This document shows, one piece after another, positions 1-6,287 of a DNA stretch of 15,767 nt; position 1 is the stretch's first letter; every line of letters begins with the position of its first letter. The stretch comes from RGIG5050 sp045636065 (lineage in GTDB: Bacteria > Verrucomicrobiota > Kiritimatiellia > RFP12 > UBA1067). The position numbers and the translations under genes are program-made. The stretch spans positions 1 through 15,767 of the forward strand of contig JAZTWW010000010.1 of assembly GCA_045636065.1 (NCBI GenBank). The letters are read 5' to 3'. Below the pieces are notes generated by a model that made no database searches, was not told the origin of the DNA, and saw only the letters and a program-made list of their open reading frames with translations.

Positions 1-267
1 CTTCATCTTCATCTCCTGACCTGGAGAAGCCGCTGGCGATCTAGGTGCGTCCTTATGGCCTTGGCAGTCGTGCCGCCAAATGTCCCAAGCACATCTCCCG
101 CAACCGTCCTCAACCCCTCCAATGGTTCTGCGCCGCAGAGGTGGGGTTTTTCAAAAATGCGTCCATCGCCAATAAAATAAGGGGGTTGAGGCATAAATTG
201 GGGGGCAAAAATCAAGACTTCGCCCACAAGACCGGAAAACCTGATTTAGCCATTTGCCGGAACTTTC
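1..267. other. Left-edge stretch with no convincing gene
   Basis: This segment lies downstream of the abi gene and its repeat array. It contains G-runs and A-rich patches, and short open frames on both strands (a minus-strand GTG-initiated frame of 72 codons ending near position 9, and a plus-strand GTG-initiated frame opening at 45). Neither has a Shine-Dalgarno sequence or a recognisable family. I see no rho-independent terminator for the minus-strand operon here. A stretch at about 182-215 loosely resembles the 37-bp unit that follows it and could be a decayed copy. RNA genes, tRNAs and insertion-sequence ends were looked for by eye and not seen. Confidence 0.5.
150..178 (+). promoter_or_regulatory. 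Weak candidate promoter reading into the 37-bp repeat array
   Basis: TTCAAA (150-155) and TAAAAT (173-178) are separated by 17 bp, which fits a sigma70-type layout with imperfect hexamers. Transcription would begin near 185 and cross the tandem array at 268-455 on the plus strand, antisense to the tail of the abi gene. The hexamers are AT-rich and could arise by chance. The call is of interest only because the array otherwise has no obvious transcription signal. Confidence 0.18.
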
Positions 268-455
268 AGGCGAGGTTGATTGTAGCAAATGGGGCAGAAC
301 GTGCAGGCGAGGTTGGTTGTGACGAATGGGGTAAAATGCTCAGGAGAGGGTTGATTGAGACGAATGGGGCAGAACGTGCAGGCGAGGTTGATTGTGGCGA
401 ATGGGGCAAAATGTTCAGGCGAGGGTTTATTGAGGCGGATGGGGCGGAGAGAACC
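268..455. repeat. Five tandem 37-38-bp units in an alternating A-B pattern
   Basis: Units start at 268, 305, 342, 380 and 417, with lengths 37, 37, 38, 37 and about 38. On the plus strand each unit begins AGGCGAGGTTGATTG or a close variant and contains GAATGGGG or a variant. Units 1 and 3 end in CAGAACGTGC, while units 2 and 4 end in AAAATGYTC, so the array is a higher-order repeat of a 74-75-bp dimer. Unit 5 begins a third dimer and contains the stop codon of the abi gene at 427-429. There are no unique spacers, so it is not a CRISPR array. No strong hairpin is visible within a unit. Five units of about 37 nt is close to the architecture of type III antitoxin RNAs (ToxI has 5.5 units of 36 nt), but that role is only a hypothesis. 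Confidence 0.9.
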
Positions 456-1734
456 GGTTCATGACATCTTCCCAATCGTTGGGAAAGCCGGTGTACATGG
501 CAAGGCGGTGGGGAAGCGAGAAGAAGCCGTCGATCACTTCCTTGAGGCTGTTGCGCCACATCGTATGGCGGATGGTAGGGATGTTTCCGCTTTGCGTCAT
601 CCAGTTCAACGCCAGCACTACCGCAAATATGCTTCTTCTTGGGATTCCAGGGGTTCCCGTTGCACTTTCGCCTAGGATTCCAGCAGTACTCCATTTGGGG
701 GTTCCCGCTGCACTTTCGCCTGGGGTTACAGCAACATTAACTTCAGGGGTTCCCGCTAAATGGGGGATTCGCAGGGCGGGGGAGATGCGCCGGTCCCAGA
801 GGCGGGAGTGGTGCGCGCAGATGTTACGGACGGCGACAAACGATCTGAGCCAAGAGGCGAGCGTAGACGGATCGAGCCCGTAGCCGTCTGAAATTGCATG
901 CCGCTCCGCCCTGGCCATGCCGGAATACATCTCCGAGAGCATTCCAAACGGGCATACCTCCATTGCGGCCCATATCGGCAGGTCGGGACATTTACCGTGC
1001 GCCTCCCCGAGCTGCCTTATTTGCTCATCTTCGCTCAGGCGTGCCCTTTCGCGGAGCTTCTCGCGCCACAGTTCAAACCGCGACTTTCTCCCTTCACCGC
1101 GACCACTTAGGTGATGCAATGGCAATGAAAATCCGGACGACCGGGAAGCAGAAAATCTTTGGGAACCCCCGGACGACGGGGAAGCGGGACATCTCGGTGA
1201 TCTCCCGGGCGACGAGAACTTCGGCGAGAAGCTGGCGCCGTCAACGTGGCCGAAGGGACCGTAGACTCCGCCAAATACCCGTGCGGCGGTAGAGCGAAGG
1301 TCTATCTCCACATCCTCCATCGCCGCCATGATGCAGGCGCGCAGCGCCGAATCTAGTGCATAAAGGCACTCAATATCCTCAAACGCGGTCCCCTCCTTGA
1401 AACGCATCGAGCCTTCCGCTTTGGGACATAGCCCAACCACATTGACGCCGAACCTCAATTCCGCAGCAGAACCGTCACGCATTGGAGCATGTGGCGCTGC
1501 GGATTTCCCGGCCTTGGATGGCGTCAGCGTCGTGAAGCGGCGGCAGTATTCCAGAAACTTCAAGCGGCCTACATGCGCCATAAACGCCATTGCGCGGTTT
1601 CCATCGCGCACCGCAAGTCCGCGCCCGGCAAGCTCCTCCACCTGAGCGCCATAGTCGAGCGACTTTCCGCCAGACGGCTTCTTTAAATCTCGATCTCCTG
1701 TTTCATATGAGGGTAATGCGTCATGGCGCATCAC
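427..1734 (-). CDS. Abi_2 (AbiD/AbiF-type) HEPN abortive-infection protein with repeat expansions
   Basis: This looks like an Abi_2-family protein of 435 aa. The family order is visible: an N-terminal segment QVEELAGRGLAV (31-42) with FMAHVGRLKFLEYCRRF (51-67), then GTAFEDIECLYALDSALR (115-132), RNICAHHSRLWDRR (303-316) and GFPNDW (416-421). R303 and H308 form the RX4H motif of HEPN ribonucleases, so an RNA-cleaving, growth-arresting role in phage defence or toxin-antitoxin function is likely by family. Three stretches look like insertions relative to typical Abi_2 proteins: about 70-110, a 12-aa tandem repeat at 174-209, and a 16-aa tandem repeat at 327-368 in the linker after the HEPN motif. 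The start is GTG at 1734, overlapping the upstream stop by 4 nt (GTGA). An ATG immediately follows as the second codon and could be the real start. No strong Shine-Dalgarno is seen, which fits translational coupling. The reading frame and motifs are intact, but activity is unproven. Confidence 0.85.
   Translation of the reverse strand: MMRHDALPSYETGDRDLKKPSGGKSLDYGAQVEELAGRGLAVRDGNRAMAFMAHVGRLKFLEYCRRFTTLTPSKAGKSAAPHAPMRDGSAAELRFGVNVVGLCPKAEGSMRFKEGTAFEDIECLYALDSALRACIMAAMEDVEIDLRSTAARVFGGVYGPFGHVDGASFSPKFSSPGRSPRCPASPSSGGSQRFSASRSSGFSLPLHHLSGRGEGRKSRFELWREKLRERARLSEDEQIRQLGEAHGKCPDLPIWAAMEVCPFGMLSEMYSGMARAERHAISDGYGLDPSTLASWLRSFVAVRNICAHHSRLWDRRISPALRIPHLAGTPEVNVAVTPGESAAGTPKWSTAGILGESATGTPGIPRRSIFAVVLALNWMTQSGNIPTIRHTMWRNSLKEVIDGFFSLPHRLAMYTGFPNDWEDVMNRFSPPHPPQ
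631..756 (-). repeat. In-frame 48-bp tandem repeat inside the abi gene (about 2.6 copies)
   Basis: The TTCCCG core recurs at 654, 702 and 750, exactly 48 bp apart, with long stretches such as GTTCCCGCTGCACTTTCGCC nearly identical between copies. In protein this is a 16-residue unit: AGTPEVNVAVTPGESA, AGTPKWSTAGILGESA, then a partial TGTPGIPRRS (residues 327-368). It lies in the linker between the HEPN RX4H motif and the C-terminal helices, where a length change should be tolerated. The period is a multiple of three, so copy-number change would keep the frame. Confidence 0.85.
1108..1215 (-). repeat. In-frame 36-bp tandem repeat inside the abi gene (about 2.5-3 copies)
   Basis: The plus-strand core GG(A/G)CGAC recurs at 1135, 1171 and 1207, spaced exactly 36 bp. 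In protein this gives 12-residue units SSPGRSPRCPAS, PSSGGSQRFSAS and a diverged RSSGFSLPLHHL (residues 174-209). They form a Ser/Pro/Arg-rich, probably disordered loop in the middle of the Abi_2 domain. The first two units are clearest; the third matches only at its N-terminal half. Confidence 0.75.
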
Positions 1735-2564
1735 AGGATCTTGAGAAACGCCTCAAGATTTATGCGGGCTTCCTCCGAATCGGGCACTCCCGGCATCTCA
1801 AGATAGCGGCGGTATGCCTCGCCGCGGTTGAAAAGCCCCCTAAGGCCACGCGGATTCGTCTCCGAACCCGGAATCTTTCCGCCCGCCCTTGCACCCATGT
1901 TCGCCCCGCCATGGCATTTCACGCAGCCGCTCTCCATGAATACGCCATACCCCTTGGACTCGATCGCATTAAGCGCATTCGTCCGCCCATTGAGAAATTC
2001 GTCGAAAAGCGTGCACTCGCTTACGTACCCCTTGAGATGGTTGACTAGCGAATCGACCACGGCATCGGCATCGATCGGCCGCCCGTAAACGGCCTCGAAG
2101 CGTTTGGCAAGGCCCTCGTCGTACTTTGCGACCCTCATGGCCGCATCCGCCGGACTCCCGCCGTCCGCAAACTTCCTTGAAGAGATCATCTCCACGACGA
2201 CATCCTCAATGTTCGTAGCGCTCCCGCTGCTGTAGAACCTCGGCGCGAATGCAGCGTTCACCGCGCTTCTCGTGAACTCCCCTTCCAAAGGCCGCATGGA
2301 ATGGCGGCGGCCGTCAACGCCGCCCATCGAATAGACGTGGCACGCTCCGCAGCGTCTTAGAGAGCTTCTGCCTATCCACGGATTCTCGAAAAGGCTTCCG
2401 CCTACGAGCGCGGCATTGGCGTTACGTGGAAGCCCAAACCTCGGAAGCGGCGAGATGGGGACAGGCGCCGGCTCAAGGCACCCGCGCAGGAAGGCGGCCA
2501 CGGCGGCGAGCGCCAACACCCCGACGACGGAGGAGAATGCATATATGGCGCGCCTTCCGGACAC
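1731..2564 (-). CDS. Small membrane-anchored di-haem cytochrome c peroxidase / MauG-like protein
   Basis: The 277-aa protein has an N-terminal hydrophobic segment (about 9-27) followed by a periplasmic domain with two CxxCH haem c motifs, CGACH (72-76) and CVKCH (214-218). The spacing and context (LVGGSLFENPWIG before haem 1; RSAVNAAFAPRFY after it; ESKGYGVFMESG before haem 2) match the bacterial di-haem peroxidase family, which reduces H2O2 with electrons from small redox proteins. H88 is a candidate distal ligand of haem 1. Cys29 in LRGC could be a lipidation site, although Arg at -2 is atypical. Oddities are a C-terminal part after haem 2 of only about 59 residues, and YSSGSA where relatives usually have a WDGRA-like sequence. 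The start is GTG at 2564, chosen for the AAGGGG Shine-Dalgarno ending about 6 nt upstream. It lies 12 nt after aroC and overlaps abi by 4 nt. Confidence 0.8.
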   Translation of the reverse strand: MSGRRAIYAFSSVVGVLALAAVAAFLRGCLEPAPVPISPLPRFGLPRNANAALVGGSLFENPWIGRSSLRRCGACHVYSMGGVDGRRHSMRPLEGEFTRSAVNAAFAPRFYSSGSATNIEDVVVEMISSRKFADGGSPADAAMRVAKYDEGLAKRFEAVYGRPIDADAVVDSLVNHLKGYVSECTLFDEFLNGRTNALNAIESKGYGVFMESGCVKCHGGANMGARAGGKIPGSETNPRGLRGLFNRGEAYRRYLEMPGVPDSEEARINLEAFLKIL

Positions 2565-2568
2565 ACTT

Positions 2569-2576
2569 CACCCCTT
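2569..2576 (-). promoter_or_regulatory. Ribosome binding site deciding the GTG start of the di-haem protein
   Basis: On the minus strand AAGGGGTG lies just after the aroC stop codon (2577-2579), a few nucleotides before GTG at 2564-2562. No in-frame ATG gives the full hydrophobic N-terminus, so GTG is the supported start. Confidence 0.6.
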
Positions 2577-3659
2577 TTAGCTCCACCACACGCGCGGCAC
2601 TCCGTCCATGGAAACCGTGGACGGGAGCATCTCGAAGCGCCGCTTCATTTCGGAGATGGAATCGCCGCCAAGCTTCCGGGTAAGCGCATCGGCAAGGACT
2701 GCCGCAACTATCGCCTCCACCACGACGACCGCACGCGGCACCGGGCAGAAATCGCTCCTCTCATATACGGTCTTCGACGGAAGGCCCGTCTTCAGATCGA
2801 CCGTATCCTGACTTTTGAGCGTAGTGGGGATCGGCTTCATCGCGACCCTGACGACAATGGGCATGCCGTTTGATATGCCGCCTTCGATGCCGCCCATGCG
2901 GTTTGTGGCTCGCTTCCCGTCGGCGGACAAGATCGCATCCTGCGCCTCTGTACCCTTCGCGCGGGCGAGCGCGAAACCGTCGCCTATCTCAACGCCCTTT
3001 ATCGCCTGCATCCCCATCAGGGCACCGGCAAGGCGCGAATCGAGACGGCTCCCGGCGGTGGAGAGGCTCCCGAGCCCCACGGGGATCCCGTCAGCAACAA
3101 CCTCTATTACACCACCGAGCGTTTCACCCTCGGCCTTGGCGGCCTCTATGGCGTCACGCGCCTCGGAGCAGTCGGCGGATGCCACTTCCACGGGACCGAT
3201 CGAAACGACGCGCCCCTCCACATTGATGCCGAACTCGGCGAGAAGCGCGCGAGCGAGCGAGCCCGCGGCGACGCGGGCTGCCGTCTCCCTTGCGCTTGCC
3301 CTTTCAAGTGCCGGCCGCACGTCATTGTAGCCGTACTTGACCGCCGCCGCAAAATCGGCGTGCCCCGGGCGCGGCGCGGTGTATGGCGCAACTTCGCGGC
3401 CCTTCCACGACTCGTGGTTCCTGTTTACGATGAAGAGCGACACCGGCGCGCCAGTCGTCGCGCCGGCCATGACGCCGCCTGTGATGGCGGCAGAATCCGT
3501 CTCGATTGACATGCGCGCGCCCGCTCCGAGCGGCGCCTGCCGCCTCGCCAGATCGACGCGGATCATGCCCGCATCGACATTCAGCCCGGCGGGCAGGCCC
3601 TCAACCACAACGGTCAGCCCGGGTCCGTGCGATTCGCCGGCTGTAATGTAGCGGAACAT
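2577..3659 (-). CDS. aroC: Chorismate synthase
   Basis: This enzyme performs the last step of the shikimate pathway, converting 5-enolpyruvylshikimate-3-phosphate to chorismate in the cytoplasm with reduced FMN. The 360-aa length is normal. All three family signatures are visible: GESHGPGLTVVVEGLPAG (8-25), ERASARETAARVAAGSLA (119-136) and RSDFCPVPRAVVVVEAIVA (301-319). The conserved histidines are His11 in GESHG and His100 in RPGHAD. The ATG start follows the leuS stop by one base, with GGTGAGG as Shine-Dalgarno inside the end of leuS (3664-3670), so the two are almost certainly co-translated. Nothing in the sequence shows whether it has its own flavin reductase activity. No truncation or frameshift is seen. 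Confidence 0.97.
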   Translation of the reverse strand: MFRYITAGESHGPGLTVVVEGLPAGLNVDAGMIRVDLARRQAPLGAGARMSIETDSAAITGGVMAGATTGAPVSLFIVNRNHESWKGREVAPYTAPRPGHADFAAAVKYGYNDVRPALERASARETAARVAAGSLARALLAEFGINVEGRVVSIGPVEVASADCSEARDAIEAAKAEGETLGGVIEVVADGIPVGLGSLSTAGSRLDSRLAGALMGMQAIKGVEIGDGFALARAKGTEAQDAILSADGKRATNRMGGIEGGISNGMPIVVRVAMKPIPTTLKSQDTVDLKTGLPSKTVYERSDFCPVPRAVVVVEAIVAAVLADALTRKLGGDSISEMKRRFEMLPSTVSMDGVPRVWWS

Positions 3660-3660
3660 T

Positions 3661-6243
3661 CTACCTCACCACGAAATTCACCATCCTGCCCGGGACGGCT
3701 ATCACCTTGACGACGGTCTTGCCCGCGAGGAACTTGGCGACATCGGCGTTCGCCTCGGCGGCCTTCTGCATCTCGGCCGGCGTTGCGCCGGCAGGAACCT
3801 TGACGCGGCCGCGAAGCTTGCCGAGAACCTGCACCGGGATCTCGACCTCGTTCTCGACGAGCGCGCTTTCATCGGCCACGGGCCAGCTCTCGTATGCAAT
3901 CGTGCCGGTGTGGCCGAGGAACTCCCAAAGCTCCTCGCCGAGGTGCGGCGCAAAGACGCTCAGAAGCTTGACGAACGTCTCGGCGGCCTCGCGGGGAAGC
4001 TCGAGTCCGTCCTTCTGGAACTGGTTCACGAAAACCATCATCGCGGATATGGCCGTGTTGAAGGCGAGCCCTTCAAGATCGTCGCCCACCTTCTTCACGA
4101 CCTGCGCAAGGGCCTTGGCCTCGGCGGGGGTCATGGGCCTGTCGGCGATGGGCTGCTCGCTCACCATGCGGCAGGCGCGCTTCAGGAAGCGGAAGACGCC
4201 TTCGACGCCCTTCGTCTGCCACGGTTTCACGACCTGCAGCGGCCCCATGAACATCTCGTAAAGCCTGAGCGAATCGGCGCCGTACTGCCTTATCACATCA
4301 TCGGGGTTGATGACGTTCTTGAGGCTCTTCGACATCTTGGCAGGGAATTCCGTAAGGAGCTCCTTCTCGCCTCCCTCTTCTGCGCCGTACGGCTTGCCGT
4401 CGATCCACTCGATCCTGTCCATCGGGATGAGTACTCCGCGCGACGTCTTGTACGCCATGCCGAGGATCATACCCTGGTTGACAAGCCTCTGGAAAGGCTC
4501 GTCCGTAGGAACGAGACCGAGATCGAAGAGGACCTTGTGCCAGAAGCGGCTGTAGAGGAGATGGAGAACCGCATGCTCGGCGCCGCCGACATACAGATCT
4601 ACAGGGAGCCATTCCTTCAGAAGCTCCGGATCCGCGAAGCACTTGTCGTTGTGCGGGTCGATATACCTCAGGTAGTACCAGCAGCTGCCGGCCCACTGGG
4701 GCATCGTGTTCGTTTCCCTGACGCCCTTTTCGCCAGTTGCGGGGTCGGTGTAATCGACCCATGCGCAGGCCTTCGCAAGCGGCGGCTCGCCCGTTCCCGT
4801 GGGCTTGTAGTCCTCTAGCTCGGGAAGCGTGAGGGGGAGATCATCCTCGGAGACGAGGCGCGTGGAGCCGTCCGCCATGGTGATGACGGGGAACGGCTCG
4901 CCCCAGTAGCGCTGGCGGGAGAAGAGCCAGTCCCTGAGCTTATACTGGGTCTTGGCCTTGCCGACACCGTTCTCTTCAAGCCACTCGATCATCTTCCTGC
5001 GGGCATCGTCGACGGAAAGCCCCGTGATGAACCCGGAGGAGACCATTACGCCCGTGGCGATATCGGTGAACGCCTCCTCGCCGGTATACGGAACGGGATC
5101 GGGAGAGGCGTTCTTCGCGGCGGGGCTGTCGGCCGGCGCGACGACCTGGACGATCGGAAGGTCGAAGACCTTCGCGAACTTGAAGTCGCGCGTATCGTGC
5201 GCCGGAACGGCCATGATGGCGCCCGTGCCGTAACTCGCAAGGACGTAGTCGGAGATGAACACGGGAAGGCTTTCGCCGTTTACCGGATTGACGCCCTTTA
5301 CGCCCTTGAGGAGGACGCCCGTCTTCTCCTTGTTGAGCTCGGTGCGCTCAAGGTCGCTCTTCATGGCGGCCTTCCTCTGGTAGGCGCGCACCTCGTCGGC
5401 GTTTTCGATGGAGCCGTCCTCAAGCCAACCGGCCACCAGGCTGTGCTCCGGGCTTACGACCATGTACGTGGCGCCGAAGAGCGTATCGCACCTCGTGGTG
5501 TAGACTGTTATGACGCCCTTACCGGCGCCAGAGGCGGTCTTCACCTTGAAATCGACGAGCGCACCTGTGGACTTGCCGATCCAGTTGCGCTGCATCTCCT
5601 TTATGCCCTCGGGCCAGTCGAGACCGTCAAGCCCCGAGAGAAGCCTTTCGGCGTACTCGGTGATCCTGAGCATCCACTGGCGCATGGGCTTCCTGACGAC
5701 GGGATGGTTCCCGCGTTCGCTCCTGCCGTCGATGACCTCCTCGTTGGCGAGAACGGTACCGAGCGCGGGGCACCAGTTGACGGGCACCTCGGCGACGTAC
5801 GCGAGGCCCTTCTTGTACAGCTGCTCGAATATCCACTGCGTCCAGCGGTAGTAGGAGGGATCCGTGGTGTTCACCTCCCTGTCCCAGTCGTAGCTGAAGC
5901 CGAGAGAGCGGATCTGCTCGCGGAACCTGTCGATATTCTTCTTCGTGGTAATCGCGGGGTGCGTACCCGTCTCGACGGCATACTGCTCGGCGGGAAGGCC
6001 GAAGGCGTCCCATCCCATCGGATGCAGGACGTTGAAGCCCTTCATCCTCTTGTAGCGGCAGAGGATGTCGGTCGCGGTGTATCCTTCCGGATGGCCGACA
6101 TGAAGCCCCGCGCCGCTGGGGTACGGGAACATGTCGAGACAGTAGAATTTGGGCTTGTCGCTTTTCGGGGGCGTCTTGAACGTCTTGTTCCTGAGCCAAT
6201 AGTCCTGCCATTTCCTCTCGATGGAGGTAAAATCGTATTCCAT
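3661..6243 (-). CDS. leuS: Leucyl-tRNA synthetase
   Basis: This is a cytoplasmic class I aminoacyl-tRNA synthetase that charges tRNA-Leu, of typical bacterial length (860 aa). The HIGH signature appears as HVGH (48-51) after MFPYPSGAGL, and KMSKS is intact at 636-640. The CP1 editing domain is present, with TTRCDT (249-254), where the usual bacterial motif is TTRPDT, and VPAHDTRDF, which holds the conserved editing aspartate. DWLFSRQRYWGEPFPV marks the return to the catalytic core, and the C-terminal domain ends MVNFVVR. The ATG start at 6243 is preceded only by a weak purine-rich stretch (GAAAGAGAAG). The gene begins 44 bp after the stop of the giant exported protein, with no terminator or clear promoter visible between them, so read-through from upstream is possible. 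Confidence 0.98.
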   Translation of the reverse strand: MEYDFTSIERKWQDYWLRNKTFKTPPKSDKPKFYCLDMFPYPSGAGLHVGHPEGYTATDILCRYKRMKGFNVLHPMGWDAFGLPAEQYAVETGTHPAITTKKNIDRFREQIRSLGFSYDWDREVNTTDPSYYRWTQWIFEQLYKKGLAYVAEVPVNWCPALGTVLANEEVIDGRSERGNHPVVRKPMRQWMLRITEYAERLLSGLDGLDWPEGIKEMQRNWIGKSTGALVDFKVKTASGAGKGVITVYTTRCDTLFGATYMVVSPEHSLVAGWLEDGSIENADEVRAYQRKAAMKSDLERTELNKEKTGVLLKGVKGVNPVNGESLPVFISDYVLASYGTGAIMAVPAHDTRDFKFAKVFDLPIVQVVAPADSPAAKNASPDPVPYTGEEAFTDIATGVMVSSGFITGLSVDDARRKMIEWLEENGVGKAKTQYKLRDWLFSRQRYWGEPFPVITMADGSTRLVSEDDLPLTLPELEDYKPTGTGEPPLAKACAWVDYTDPATGEKGVRETNTMPQWAGSCWYYLRYIDPHNDKCFADPELLKEWLPVDLYVGGAEHAVLHLLYSRFWHKVLFDLGLVPTDEPFQRLVNQGMILGMAYKTSRGVLIPMDRIEWIDGKPYGAEEGGEKELLTEFPAKMSKSLKNVINPDDVIRQYGADSLRLYEMFMGPLQVVKPWQTKGVEGVFRFLKRACRMVSEQPIADRPMTPAEAKALAQVVKKVGDDLEGLAFNTAISAMMVFVNQFQKDGLELPREAAETFVKLLSVFAPHLGEELWEFLGHTGTIAYESWPVADESALVENEVEIPVQVLGKLRGRVKVPAGATPAEMQKAAEANADVAKFLAGKTVVKVIAVPGRMVNFVVR

Positions 6244-6287
6244 TTTCTTGCTTCTCTTTCAACTAATCTCTTGCAAACATTGTTCCG

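Noticed and set aside
9..227. 72-codon minus-strand frame at the left edge as a small gene
   Set aside because: It begins with GTG, has no ribosome binding site, no recognisable motif and no promoter. I cannot separate it from chance.
268..455. CRISPR array
   Set aside because: Units are contiguous, 37-38 bp each, with no unique spacers between them and no cas genes in the window.
469..485. Hairpin TTCCCAA-TCG-TTGGGAA as a terminator for a plus-strand transcript of the array
   Set aside because: It lies within the conserved C-terminal GFPNDW coding region of abi and has no T-run on the plus strand.
6244..6287. Separate promoter or T-box-type leader for leuS
   Set aside because: The gap is only 44 bp. 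It has no good -35/-10 pair, no room for a T-box, and no terminator hairpin.
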